A DNA stretch of 64,000 nt. It comes from Streptomyces sp. PsTaAH-137 (GTDB lineage: Bacteria; Actinomycetota; Actinomycetes; Streptomycetales; Streptomycetaceae). A program made the translations under genes and the position numbers. The stretch's first letter is position 1. Every line of letters starts with the position of its first letter. The notes beneath the pieces are model-generated. The model made no database searches, had not been told where the DNA came from, and saw only the letters and a program-made list of their open reading frames with translations. Location of the stretch: assembly GCF_003259365.1 (NCBI RefSeq), contig NZ_QLLY01000011.1, forward strand, positions 62,001 through 126,000, given 5' to 3'. Positions 1 to 8,024 of the stretch are shown in pieces.

Positions 1-45
1 GCGTACGGCGAGGTGCTGTCGGGGCGGGGGCCGGGCGGGCTGTGA
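1..45 (+). CDS. 3' end of an unidentified plus-strand gene (partial)
   Basis: The first 14 codons read in frame 1 (ending LSGRGPGGL) run to a TGA at 43-45 and are followed at once by a strong inverted repeat that would terminate it. Only the C-terminal tail lies in the window, so neither family nor function can be read. The call rests on the open frame and on the bidirectional terminator placed between it and the convergent CNNM gene. Confidence 0.4.
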   Translation, partial: AYGEVLSGRGPGGL

Positions 46-50
46 CGCCG

Positions 51-88
51 TCCGTGCGGGACGCGCGCGAAGGCGCGTCCCGCACGGA
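51..88. terminator. Bidirectional terminator hairpin
   Basis: A perfect 16-bp inverted repeat (51-66 with 73-88) surrounds a 6-nt loop. It sits between the end of the left-edge gene and the stop of the convergent CNNM gene, and can serve both. No T-tract follows, as is usual for Streptomyces terminators. Confidence 0.75.
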
Positions 89-93
89 GCGGG

Positions 94-1170
94 TCAGGCC
101 GGTACGCCCTGCTTGGCGCGCGCCGGGGGTACCGCCGGCTCGTCCCGGTGGGCCGGGTCCTTGACCTCGCCGACCAGGAGTTCCAGTACGTCCTCCAGCG
201 CGACGAGCCCGAGGACCCGGCCGGAGGCGTCCGCGACCTGTGCCAGGTGCGTGGCCGCGCGGCGCATCACGGTGAGCGCGTCGTCCAGCGGGAGCTCCGC
301 GCGCAGGGTGGTCATGGGACGCCAGACGTGCTGCGGGACGGCCCGGTCGGTGTCGGGGCCCTCGATCAGGTCGAGGACGTCCTTCACGTGCAGATAGCCC
401 ATGAACGCGCCGGTGTCCGCGCAGATCGGGAAGCGGGAGTAGCCGGTGCGGGCGGTGAGGGCGATGACCTCCGCCGGGGTGACCGACGGGCCGACCGTCA
501 CCAGGGACGCCTTGGGCAGCAGGACGTCCATGACCGGGCGCGAGCCCAGCTCCAGGGCGTCCTCCAGGCGTTCCTGCTCCTCGGGGCCGAGGAGGCCGGC
601 CTGCCCGGAGTCCTCCACCAGGCGGTTGAGCTGCTCGCTGGTGAAGACCGCCTCGACCTCGTCCTTGGGCTCGACCCGGAACAGCTTGAGGATCAGCCGG
701 GCGCAGGCGCCGAGCGCCACCGTGATCGGCTTGCACAGGCGGGCGAAGGCGACGAGCCCCGGGCTGAACCAGAGCGCGGTCTTCTCCGGCGCAGCCATCG
801 CCAGGTTCTTCGGGACCATCTCGCCGATGACGAGGTGGAAGAAGACCACCGCGGCGAGCGCGATGACATAGCCCAGCGGGTGGATGACGCCGTGCGGCAG
901 GTGGATCGCCTCGAAGAGCGGTTCCAGGAGCTTGGCGACGGTCGGCTCGGCGACCGCGCCGAGCGTCAGCGAGCAGACGGTGATGCCGAACTGGGCCGCC
1001 GCCATCATCTGCGGCAGGTGTTCGAGCCCGTACAGGACCTGGCGGGCGCGGTTGCCGGGGATGGGTTCGATCTGGCTGCGGCGGACCGAGACCAGGGCGA
1101 ACTCGGCTCCGACGAAGAAGCCGTTGGCCAGGACCAGGAGTGCGGCGAAGAAGAGTTGCAGGGCGCTCAT
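94..1170 (-). CDS. CNNM/CorC-type hemolysin-family membrane protein (short paralogue)
   Basis: This 358-aa protein starts at the ATG at 1170, where the membrane segment begins (MSALQLFFAALLVLANGFF). The longer open frame upstream is an arginine-rich shadow of the neighbour. Residues 1-185 form a DUF21/CNNM transmembrane domain with the family signatures GAEFALVSVRRS and GEMVPKNLA, and residues about 210-335 hold a CBS pair (GYSRFPICADTG). The C-terminal CorC_HlyC domain of the upstream paralogue is absent. Its ATG overlaps that gene's TGA by 4 bp, so the two are translationally coupled and may form a heteromer. The family is linked to divalent-cation (Mg2+, Co2+) transport or homeostasis; substrate and direction are inferred only. 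Confidence 0.9.
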   Translation of the reverse strand: MSALQLFFAALLVLANGFFVGAEFALVSVRRSQIEPIPGNRARQVLYGLEHLPQMMAAAQFGITVCSLTLGAVAEPTVAKLLEPLFEAIHLPHGVIHPLGYVIALAAVVFFHLVIGEMVPKNLAMAAPEKTALWFSPGLVAFARLCKPITVALGACARLILKLFRVEPKDEVEAVFTSEQLNRLVEDSGQAGLLGPEEQERLEDALELGSRPVMDVLLPKASLVTVGPSVTPAEVIALTARTGYSRFPICADTGAFMGYLHVKDVLDLIEGPDTDRAVPQHVWRPMTTLRAELPLDDALTVMRRAATHLAQVADASGRVLGLVALEDVLELLVGEVKDPAHRDEPAVPPARAKQGVPA

Positions 1171-2507
1171 CGGGCCGCCTCCAGGACTGCGGACGGCGCG
1201 GAGTCGGCGGTGCGGACGATGCGCACGCGCTCGGCGCGGTAGTGGTCGACCTGGCGGACCGAGAGCTTCCAGCCCGGGAGTTCGGCCTTGTCGCCGGGGG
1301 CCGGGATGCGGCCGAGGAGGTCGGCGACGAGTCCTGCCACCGTCTCGTAGGGGCCCTCGGCGACGTCGAGGCCTATGCGGCGCAGGATGTCGACGCGGCA
1401 TCCGCCGTCGGCGTCCCAGGCGGGGCGGCCGTCCTCGGCGGGCGCGACGGCCAGCTCGGGGAGGTCGAGACCGTCGTGCTCGTCGCGGACCTCGCCGACG
1501 AGCTCCTCCACGATGTCCTCCAGGGTGACGACGCCGGCGGTGCCGCCGTACTCGTCGACGACCACGGCCATCGGCTGCTCGCTGCGCAATTGGGCGAGGA
1601 GCGGCTGGACCGGGAGCGTCTCGGGGATGAGCAGCGGGGCCTGGGCGATCCGGCTCACCGGGGTGCGCAGGCGTTCGTGGGCGGGCACGGCGAGGGCGTC
1701 CTTGAGGTGGACGACGCCGATGACCTCGTCGATCCGCTCCCGGTAGACGGGGAAGCGGGACAGGCCGGTGGCCCGGGTCAGGTTGACCACGTCCGCGGCG
1801 GTCGCGGAGGCCTGGAGCGCGCTGACCTTCACCCGTGGCGTCATGACGTGCTGGGCGGTCAGCTCGGCGAGCGAGAGGGTGCGCACGAACAGATCGGCGG
1901 TGTCCTGCTCCAGGGCGCCGGCCTGCGCGGAGTGCCGGGCCAGGGAGACCAGTTCGCCGGGGGTGCGGGCGGAGGCCAGTTCGTCGGCGGGTTCGACGCC
2001 GAGCGCCCGCACGAGCCGGTTGGCGACCGTGTTGAGCAGGGCGATGACCGGGCGGAACAGCCGGGCGAAGACCGACTGCGGTCCGGCCACGAAGCGGGCC
2101 ACCTGGAGCGGCTTCGACACCGCCCAGTTCTTGGGCACGAGTTCGCCGATCACCATCTGCACGGCCGAGGCCAGCAGCATGCCGACGACGACGGACACGC
2201 CGCCGACCGCGCCCTCGGGCACGCCGACGGCGGTGAACGGGCCGCGCAGCAGCTCGGCGAGGGCCGGTTCGGCGAGCATGCCGACGACCAGGGAGGTGAT
2301 GGTGATGCCGAGCTGGGTGCCGGAGAGCTGGAAGGAGAGTTCCTTCAGGGAGCTCACGACGGTGCGGGCGCGCTTGTCGCCCGCGGCCGCGGCCTGTTCG
2401 GCGTCGGGGCGTTCCACGGTGACGAGGCCGAATTCGGCCGCCACGAAGAAGCCGTTGGCGAGGATGAGAAGAAAGGCGGCCGCGAGAAGCAGCAACGGGA
2501 TGGTCAT
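1167..2507 (-). CDS. CNNM/CorC-type hemolysin-family protein (full-length paralogue)
   Basis: The protein has 446 aa. An N-terminal DUF21 membrane domain (about 1-200, with FFVAAEFGLV and GELVPKNWAV) is followed by two CBS motifs (about 215-335, including MAVVVDEYGGTAGVVTLEDI) and a C-terminal CorC_HlyC transporter-associated domain (about 355-435). GGAGG seven bases before the ATG supports the start. It is first in a coupled pair with the shorter paralogue. CBS domains in this family bind adenosine nucleotides and gate ion flux. The likely role is divalent-metal efflux or homeostasis at the membrane. Confidence 0.9.
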   Translation of the reverse strand: MTIPLLLLAAAFLLILANGFFVAAEFGLVTVERPDAEQAAAAGDKRARTVVSSLKELSFQLSGTQLGITITSLVVGMLAEPALAELLRGPFTAVGVPEGAVGGVSVVVGMLLASAVQMVIGELVPKNWAVSKPLQVARFVAGPQSVFARLFRPVIALLNTVANRLVRALGVEPADELASARTPGELVSLARHSAQAGALEQDTADLFVRTLSLAELTAQHVMTPRVKVSALQASATAADVVNLTRATGLSRFPVYRERIDEVIGVVHLKDALAVPAHERLRTPVSRIAQAPLLIPETLPVQPLLAQLRSEQPMAVVVDEYGGTAGVVTLEDIVEELVGEVRDEHDGLDLPELAVAPAEDGRPAWDADGGCRVDILRRIGLDVAEGPYETVAGLVADLLGRIPAPGDKAELPGWKLSVRQVDHYRAERVRIVRTADSAPSAVLEAAR

Positions 2508-2722
2508 GCCGCCGCCTCCGGGGACGTACGCGAGCGGGTCGCGCTATGTCGGGAGGGGGCGGCGCAGGTACTACCGGACGATCCGTCCATCGCTGGAGGG
2601 AGTCACTCCTCGGTTAGCAGGAACCCCGGACGGTCGGGCCGGGGCGGGGCGGCTCTCGGCGCACGCCCTGCCACCAGATTAATCACGACTGGGGGCAGGG
2701 CGTCAGGGGCCGGGCGGCCGAG

Positions 2723-3169
2723 TCAGTCGCGAGGCCGGGCGTGCGCCGCGTCGGTCAGGTCGCGCAGGGCCCGGGCGTCCCGGATCGCGGTCTTCTTCGC
2801 GAGGCCCGGCTGGATGCCCATGGCGGCCATGCTGGTGCCGTCGGTGAGGTTGAGGAACACCCACGGGTCGCCGGGGCGCAGGTTGACCTGGACGATCTCC
2901 GCCCACGAAAGGCGGCGGCTGCGCGCGATGTTGACCACGGTGACGCCCTCGCCGTCGGCGACGACCTTGGGGCGGGCCAGCAGGCCGAGCACGCCCCAGA
3001 ACAGCGCCGCCGTGAAGACGAAACTGGTCTTCTCCGCCGGGCTCATCCCGCCCAGGACGAGCGCGACGACGGTGATCGTGACGAAGGAGGCGGCGCCGAG
3101 CGTGTGCAGGATCACGCGGGTGCGCCCCGGCCTGAAGGTGACGGGCAGGCTGGGCAGGGCTTCGGACAT
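2723..3169 (-). CDS. PH-domain membrane protein next to hisG
   Basis: This 148-aa protein has two predicted membrane helices (about 20-42 and 47-66) followed by a bacterial PH-like domain (about 68-140, with RRLSWAEIVQVNLRPGDPWV). It begins 16 bases after the hisG stop on the same strand and is probably transcribed with hisE-hisG. Such PH-like proteins (DUF2581-like) are common in actinobacteria and their function is unknown. Position does not imply a histidine role. A second, unrelated PH-like membrane protein sits inside the pyr operon of this window. Confidence 0.75.
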   Translation of the reverse strand: MSEALPSLPVTFRPGRTRVILHTLGAASFVTITVVALVLGGMSPAEKTSFVFTAALFWGVLGLLARPKVVADGEGVTVVNIARSRRLSWAEIVQVNLRPGDPWVFLNLTDGTSMAAMGIQPGLAKKTAIRDARALRDLTDAAHARPRD

Positions 3170-3185
3170 GGTGGTCTCGGTGTCC

Positions 3186-4034
3186 TCAGAGGCGGCAGGC
3201 GTGGATGGCCGTCGTCAGGATGGCCCGCGCGCCCAGGGCGTACAGGTCGTCCATGATCCGCTGCGCGTCCTTGGCGGGGACCATCGCGCGGACCGCGACC
3301 CAGCCCTCGTTGTGCAGCGGCGAGACGGTCGGCGATTCGAGGCCCGGGGTGAGGGCGACGGCCTTCTCCAGGTGCTCGGCGCGGCAGTCGTAGTCCATCA
3401 TCACGTACGTACGCGCGACGAGGACGCCCTGCAGACGGCGGAGGAACTGCTGCGCCTTGGTGTTGTCGGTGTCGGCGCCGGTGCGGCGGATGACGCACGC
3501 CTCGGACTTCATGATCGGGTCGCCGAAGACCTCCAGGCCCGCGTTGCGCAGCGAGGTGCCGGTCTCCACGACGTCGGCGATCGCCTCGGCGACGCCCAGC
3601 TCGATGGCGGTCTCCACGGCGCCGTCGAGGTGGACGACGGACGCGTCGACGCCGTGCTCGGCGAGGTACTTGCCGACGATGCCCTCGTACGAGGTGGCGA
3701 TCGTCTTCCCGGCGAGGTCGGCGAGGTCCTTGACGGCGCCGGGCCGGGAGGCGAAGCGGAAGGTGGAGCGGGCGAAGCCGAGCGGAAGGATCGTCTCGGC
3801 GTCGGCGCCCGAGTCGATCAGCAGGTCCTGTCCGGTGATGCCGATGTCGAGCTTGCCGGAGGACACGTAGATCGCGATGTCCTTGGGGCGGAGGTAGAAG
3901 AACTCCACCTCGTTGTCCGGGTCGACCGTGACGAGTTCCTTGGACTCCTTGCGCTGGCGGTATCCGGCCTCATGCAGCATCGCCGACGCAGGTCCGGACA
4001 GTGAACCCTTGTTGGGGACGGCGATGCGCAGCAT
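3186..4034 (-). CDS. hisG: ATP phosphoribosyltransferase, long form
   Basis: This enzyme catalyses the first committed step of histidine synthesis, joining PRPP and ATP to give N1-(5-phosphoribosyl)-ATP. The 282 residues match the long HisG_L form: catalytic domains with ETGTSLRNAGLEV in the PRPP-binding region, then a C-terminal ACT-like domain (about 205-282) that mediates histidine feedback inhibition in this family. The protein begins MLRIAVPNKGSLSGPA, the standard HisG N terminus. It lies 56 bases downstream of hisE, the enzyme of the next step, and the two are probably one transcript. Confidence 0.97.
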   Translation of the reverse strand: MLRIAVPNKGSLSGPASAMLHEAGYRQRKESKELVTVDPDNEVEFFYLRPKDIAIYVSSGKLDIGITGQDLLIDSGADAETILPLGFARSTFRFASRPGAVKDLADLAGKTIATSYEGIVGKYLAEHGVDASVVHLDGAVETAIELGVAEAIADVVETGTSLRNAGLEVFGDPIMKSEACVIRRTGADTDNTKAQQFLRRLQGVLVARTYVMMDYDCRAEHLEKAVALTPGLESPTVSPLHNEGWVAVRAMVPAKDAQRIMDDLYALGARAILTTAIHACRL

Positions 4035-4090
4035 GAGGCGGGATTCCTTTGCGTGTTCAGGGAGTTGAGCGAACGGGCTGAGGCGGTGGC

Positions 4091-4363
4091 TCAGAGATGG
4101 GCGTACACGTCGTCGAGGGAGATGCCGCGGGCGACCATCATCACCTGGACGTGGTAGAGCAGCTGCGAGATCTCCTCGGCGGCGGCGTCCTTGCCCTCGT
4201 ACTCGGCGGCCATCCAGACTTCGGCGGCCTCCTCGACGACCTTCTTGCCGATGGCATGGACACCCTTGCCGACCAGCTCGGCGGTGCGGGAAGTGGCGGG
4301 GTCGCCGGTGGCGGCCTTCTGCTGGAGCTCGGTGAAGAGCTCCTCGAACGTCTTATTGGACAT
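4091..4363 (-). CDS. hisE: Phosphoribosyl-ATP pyrophosphatase
   Basis: The protein of 90 aa is a stand-alone HisE that hydrolyses phosphoribosyl-ATP to phosphoribosyl-AMP in the second step of histidine synthesis. It is an all-alpha MazG-like fold with the EE(x)6E-type Mg2+ pattern seen in KVVEEAAEVWMAA and AAAEEISQLLYHV. It lies directly upstream of hisG on the same strand. Actinobacteria keep hisE apart from hisI, which fits the absence of a cyclohydrolase domain here. Confidence 0.95.
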   Translation of the reverse strand: MSNKTFEELFTELQQKAATGDPATSRTAELVGKGVHAIGKKVVEEAAEVWMAAEYEGKDAAAEEISQLLYHVQVMMVARGISLDDVYAHL

Positions 4364-4397
4364 GGTGGTGCCTACTTTACGCGGCTCTCCCCGGCCC

Positions 4398-4883
4398 CTA
4401 ACGCCAGGGCTCGGCGATGGTACGCAGCGTGGTCGCGGTGGCGACGGCGGCGGTGACGGCCTCGTGCCCCTTGTCCTCGTTGGAGCCTTCGAGGCCCGCG
4501 CGGTCCAGGGCCTGCTCCTCGGTGTCGACGGTCAGCACGCCGAAGCCGACCGGGACGCCGGTGTCGACGGAGACCTGGGTCAGGCCCTGGGTGACGCCCT
4601 GGCACACGTACTCGAAGTGCGGGGTGCCGCCGCGGATGACGACGCCGAGCGCGACGATCGCGTCGTAGCCGCGGTCCGCGAGCCGCTTGGCGACGACCGG
4701 CAGCTCGAAGCTGCCGGGGACGCGCAGCACGGTGGGCTCGCTGATGCCCAGCTCGTTCAGGGCCCGCAGGGCGCCGTCGACCAGGCCGCCCATGACCTTC
4801 TCGTGCCACTGGGCGGCGATGACGGCCACCCGCAGGTCGCCACAGTTCTCCACGGTCAGTTCGGGTGCACCCTTGCCGCTCAC
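4398..4883 (-). CDS. ribH: 6,7-dimethyl-8-ribityllumazine synthase
   Basis: This 161-aa enzyme condenses 5-amino-6-ribitylaminouracil with 3,4-dihydroxybutanone-4-phosphate, the penultimate step of riboflavin synthesis, and usually forms icosahedral 60-mers. Visible signatures are the phosphate-site motif GGTPHFEYVC with its catalytic His, GSFELPVVAK, and RAGLEGSNEDKG. It is the last gene of the ribE-ribM-ribBA-ribH operon, 60 bases behind ribBA, and ends just upstream of hisE. Confidence 0.97.
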   Translation of the reverse strand: MSGKGAPELTVENCGDLRVAVIAAQWHEKVMGGLVDGALRALNELGISEPTVLRVPGSFELPVVAKRLADRGYDAIVALGVVIRGGTPHFEYVCQGVTQGLTQVSVDTGVPVGFGVLTVDTEEQALDRAGLEGSNEDKGHEAVTAAVATATTLRTIAEPWR

Positions 4884-4899
4884 GCGCTTCTCCTCGTGT

Positions 4900-4926
4900 G
4901 TACGTCGATCGGTTGTACGTAGATCA
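4900..4926. repeat. Short direct repeat between ribBA and ribH
   Basis: Two 12-bp copies (TGTACGTCGATC at 4900 and TGTACGTAGATC at 4915, one mismatch) lie at a 15-bp period in the 60-bp ribBA-ribH gap, just upstream of the ribH start. The function is unknown. It could be a regulator half-site pair or chance. Confidence 0.4.
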
Positions 4927-4943
4927 GTGGATGGAAGAGGGGA

Positions 4944-6233
4944 CTACTGGTTGTTGCAGGCGGACGTGCGGGGCGCGTCCAGCCAGGGCAGGTCGTGGCC
5001 CATCCGGTCCCGCTTGGTGCGCAGGTAGCGGAGGTTGTGCTCGCCGGCCGTGACAGGCATCGGCTCGCGGGCGGTCACCTTGAGACCGTGCCGGGTCAGG
5101 GCGTCGGTCTTGTCGGGGTTGTTGGTCATCAGGCGCAGGCTGCGCACGCCGAGGTCGTGGAGGATCTGGGCGCCGGCGGCGTAGTCGCGGGCGTCGGCGG
5201 GCAGGCCGAGTTCCAGGTTGGCGTCGAGGGTGTCGCGGCCCTGCTCCTGGAGCTCATAGGCGCGCAGCTTGGACAGCAGGCCGATGCCGCGGCCCTCGTG
5301 GCCGCGCAGATAGACGACGACCCCGCGGCCCGCCTCGACGACGCGGCGCATGGACTCCTCCAGCTGGGGGCCGCAGTCGCAGCGCAGCGAGTGGAAGATG
5401 TCGCCGGTCAGGCACTCGGAGTGGATCCGCACGAGCAGGTCGTCGCCGTCCCCGACCTCGCCGTGGACCAGGGCGACGTGCTCGACGCCGTCGACCGTGG
5501 AGCGGTAGCCGTACGCCGTGAACTCACCGAACGCCGTGGGGAGTTGCACGGTCGCCTCGCGCTTGACCGTGGGCTCGGCGCTCTTGCGGTAGGCGATCAG
5601 GTCCTCGATGGAGATGATCGTCAGGCCGTGCTTGCGGGCGAACGGGATCAGCTCGGGCAGCCGCAGCATGACGCCGTCCTCGCCGGCGATCTCCACGATG
5701 GCGCCGGCCGGGCGCAGCCCCGCGAGCCGGGCCAGGTCGACGGCGGCCTCGGTGTGGCCGTTGCGGACGAGCACCCCGCCGTCCTTGGCCCGCAGCGGGA
5801 AGATGTGGCCGGGCCGGACGAAGTCGCCGGACTGTGCCGTGCCGGTGGCCAGGAGCCGCAGGGTGGTGGCGCGGTCCGCGGCCGAGATGCCGGTGGTGAC
5901 GCCGTGGGCGCCGGAGGCGTCGACGGAGACCGTGAAGGCGGTCTGCATCGACTCGGTGTTGTCGCCGACCATCTGCGGCAGGTCGAGCCGGTCCAGTTCG
6001 GCGCCCTCCATGGGGGCGCAGATCAGGCCGCGGCACTCGCTCATCATGAAGGCGACGATCTCGGGGGTGATCTTCTCGGCGGCGACGATCAGGTCGCCCT
6101 CGTTCTCCCGGTCCTCGTCGTCGACGACCACGACGGGGCGGCCCGCCGCGATGTCGCGGATCGCCATCTCGACCGGGTCGAGGGAGAGGTCGGTGTCCTG
6201 GGAGATCTCGTACAGGTGGGGTGCCGTGCTCAT
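4944..6233 (-). CDS. ribBA: Bifunctional DHBP synthase / GTP cyclohydrolase II
   Basis: This 429-aa two-domain enzyme makes both riboflavin precursors. The N-terminal half (about 15-215) is 3,4-dihydroxy-2-butanone-4-phosphate synthase with the acidic metal loop DDEDRENEGDLI. The C-terminal half is GTP cyclohydrolase II with zinc cysteines in SECLTGDIFHSLRCDCGP, then RGHEGRGIGLL and the GTP-site MTNNPDK. The start is the ATG at 6233, which overlaps the ribM stop (ATGA). The frame continues upstream but that part is antisense to ribM. A bifunctional RibBA is usual in actinobacteria. Confidence 0.96.
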   Translation of the reverse strand: MSTAPHLYEISQDTDLSLDPVEMAIRDIAAGRPVVVVDDEDRENEGDLIVAAEKITPEIVAFMMSECRGLICAPMEGAELDRLDLPQMVGDNTESMQTAFTVSVDASGAHGVTTGISAADRATTLRLLATGTAQSGDFVRPGHIFPLRAKDGGVLVRNGHTEAAVDLARLAGLRPAGAIVEIAGEDGVMLRLPELIPFARKHGLTIISIEDLIAYRKSAEPTVKREATVQLPTAFGEFTAYGYRSTVDGVEHVALVHGEVGDGDDLLVRIHSECLTGDIFHSLRCDCGPQLEESMRRVVEAGRGVVVYLRGHEGRGIGLLSKLRAYELQEQGRDTLDANLELGLPADARDYAAGAQILHDLGVRSLRLMTNNPDKTDALTRHGLKVTAREPMPVTAGEHNLRYLRTKRDRMGHDLPWLDAPRTSACNNQ

Positions 6234-6871
6234 GCGTGCGCTCCTTCCAGAGCGGGGGCGGCGGCCGTACGGGACCGCTGCCACCAGTCGCGCATGCCCC
6301 ACAGGACGAGCGCGCCGTAGATGACGTAGACGAAACCGGAGAAGGCGTAGCCGTTGGCGAAGTTCAGCGGGACGCCCACGGCGTCGACCAGCAGCCAGGC
6401 GAACCAGAACTCGACCATGCCGCGGGCCTGGGCGTACATCGCGACGATGGTGCCGACGAAGATGTACGCGTCCGGCCAAGGGTCCCAGGACAGGCTCGGG
6501 AAAGCCTTGAAGAGCAGCGCGACGGCGACCGTGCCGGCGGCGCCGGCCAGGACCATCAGGCCGCGCTCCTTCCAGGTGGCGAAGCGCACGGCGATGGAGC
6601 CGTCCTGCGCCTGCTTGCGGCCGCGCACCCAGGCGGCCCAGCCCATGGCGGCCACGACCATGACCACGACCTGCTTGCCGGCGCTGCCGGTCAGGTGTCC
6701 GGCGAAGGCGCCGAAGAGGATCAGGCCGGAGACGAACTGCACGGGCCAGGTCCATATGGAGCGCTTCCAGCCGAGCGCGAGCGCGACCAGGCCGAAGGTG
6801 TTGCCGATCATGTCGGACCACAGGATGTGCTGCCCGAAGGCCGTGAACGCCTCGGTGTTGAGCCAGTTCAC
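6230..6871 (-). CDS. ribM: PnuC-fold vitamin transporter, probably riboflavin importer RibM
   Basis: The 213-aa protein has about seven hydrophobic segments and the PnuC-family look (WKRSIWTWPVQ; FWFAWLLVDAVGVPLNF). PnuC proper moves nicotinamide riboside. Homologues inside riboflavin operons of Corynebacterium and Streptomyces davaonensis (RibM) import riboflavin by facilitated diffusion. Its place here between ribE and ribBA, under an FMN riboswitch and coupled by 4-bp overlaps at both ends (GTGA with ribE, ATGA with ribBA), argues for riboflavin. The start is the GTG at 6871. Substrate is inferred from context. Confidence 0.85.
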   Translation of the reverse strand: MNWLNTEAFTAFGQHILWSDMIGNTFGLVALALGWKRSIWTWPVQFVSGLILFGAFAGHLTGSAGKQVVVMVVAAMGWAAWVRGRKQAQDGSIAVRFATWKERGLMVLAGAAGTVAVALLFKAFPSLSWDPWPDAYIFVGTIVAMYAQARGMVEFWFAWLLVDAVGVPLNFANGYAFSGFVYVIYGALVLWGMRDWWQRSRTAAAPALEGAHA

Positions 6872-7482
6872 TTGGTGCCCCCGTTGAGGCTGTGGCCCGC
6901 GCCGAGCATCCGCTCGACGTACTTGGCGATGACGTCGACCTCGAGGTTGACCGGGTCGCCGGGCTGCTTGATGCCGAGCGTGGTCAGGGCGAGCGTGGTC
7001 GGGATGAGGCTGATGGTGAAGTAGTCGGCCGCCGCCTCGACGACGGTGAGGCTGACGCCGTCGACCGTGATCGAGCCCTTCTCGACGACGTACCGGGACA
7101 GCTCGGCGGGGAGCGAGATCTTGACGATCTCCCAGTGCTCGGAGGGGGTGCGCTCGACGATGGTGCCGGTGCCGTCGACGTGGCCCTGCACGATGTGCCC
7201 GCCGAAGCGGCCGTCCGCCACCATCGGGCGTTCCAGGTTCACGCGGGAGCCGACGGCGAGGGCGCCGAGGCTGGAGCGCTTGAGGGTCTCGGCCATGACG
7301 TCGGCCGTGAACGCGCCGTCCCCGTGCTCGACCACGGTGAGGCACACGCCGTTGACGGCGATGGAGTCTCCGTGCTGGGCGCCTTCGGTGACGACGGGGC
7401 CACGGACACGGAAGCGACAGGCGTCATCGAGCATCTCGACGGCGGTGATCTCGCCCAGCTCTTCGACGATTCCGGTGAACAC
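6868..7482 (-). CDS. ribE: Riboflavin synthase, alpha subunit
   Basis: The protein has 204 aa from the GTG at 7482, preceded by a GGGAGGA ribosome site. The frame is open further upstream, but that part is the FMN riboswitch and must not be annotated as protein. The enzyme dismutates two 6,7-dimethyl-8-ribityllumazine molecules to riboflavin. It consists of two similar lumazine-binding barrels, each with the paired signature GDSIAVNGVCLTV and KGSITVDGVSLTV, and the N terminus FTGIVEELG is diagnostic. It is the first gene of the rib operon. Confidence 0.96.
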   Translation of the reverse strand: MFTGIVEELGEITAVEMLDDACRFRVRGPVVTEGAQHGDSIAVNGVCLTVVEHGDGAFTADVMAETLKRSSLGALAVGSRVNLERPMVADGRFGGHIVQGHVDGTGTIVERTPSEHWEIVKISLPAELSRYVVEKGSITVDGVSLTVVEAAADYFTISLIPTTLALTTLGIKQPGDPVNLEVDVIAKYVERMLGAGHSLNGGTK

Positions 7483-7647
7483 TTCCCGGGTCCTCCCTCT
7501 TGGGGCCTGGACTCCGGGGCACTGTCGTACGACGACGACAGAACGTACGGACAGCGACACCGGGAACGGCGACGCCGTGTTCGACACCGGTCCCTTCGCG
7601 GGAACGGCGAAACAGCCGGCGACGCGCACCTGTGGTGCCCGCCCGCC

Positions 7648-7774
7648 GCGCACTGCCTCCCATCCGGACTTTAACCGTCGGTCCAGGAATTTCACCTGGT
7701 CAACCGGCCACTGGACGTGACCGGGTCGCGGACTGTAACCGCCGGTTCGGACTTTCACCGACCCCGGAGTGCGC
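7648..7774 (-). promoter_or_regulatory. FMN riboswitch (RFN element) of the rib operon
   Basis: On the minus strand this leader has the conserved RFN sequence blocks: a P1 stem (7768-7774 with 7648-7654, seven perfect pairs), the 5' block CTCCGGGGTCGGTGAAAGTC, CGGTTACAGTCCGCGACCC, and the 3' block TTAAAGTCCGGATGGGAG. It lies about 165 nt before the ribE GTG. FMN binding should lower expression of ribE, ribM, ribBA and ribH. I see no clear terminator after the aptamer, so control by masking the GGGAGGA ribosome site is more likely than attenuation, but this is inference. Confidence 0.95.
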
Positions 7775-7920
7775 TGCTTCTGGTACACGCCCAGTCTGCC
7801 ACGTCCTGTCGATGTGCATGCATACGGTTGCTGTGGGCTGACTCACAGCACCCTGCGATGGATATCGGCGCCGATCGGGAATACGAGGCCGGTGGGTACG
7901 CGCGCCACCGTCGTGGCTGG

Positions 7921-7984
7921 TCGCGCAGTTCCCCGCGCCCCTGAAGCGAGCTCCGCTCGCCCAGGGGCGCGGGGAACTGCGCGA
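7921..7984. repeat. Large perfect inverted repeat, terminator-like Streptomyces element
   Basis: A 22-bp perfect inverted repeat (7921-7942 with 7963-7984; arm core GCGCAGTTCCCCGCGCCCCT) encloses a 20-nt centre that itself contains GCGAG/CTCGC. It lies 40 bases beyond the ROK gene stop and upstream of the rib leader, so it can end ROK transcription and insulate the riboswitch. This arm sequence is one I know as recurrent in Streptomyces intergenic regions. The rest of the 7483-8024 gene-free stretch holds the rib leader and promoter region. Confidence 0.8.
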
Positions 7985-8024
7985 GAAGCCCCACCGGGCC
8001 GCAGGCGTTCGGCGGTCTGGGGGC

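Noticed and set aside
1140..4004. Open frame of 954 codons on the plus strand
   Set aside because: It is antisense to the two CNNM genes, the PH protein and hisG.
7483..7788. N-terminal extension of riboflavin synthase
   Set aside because: The frame is open but crosses the FMN riboswitch; the conserved protein begins at the GTG at 7482 with a good ribosome site.
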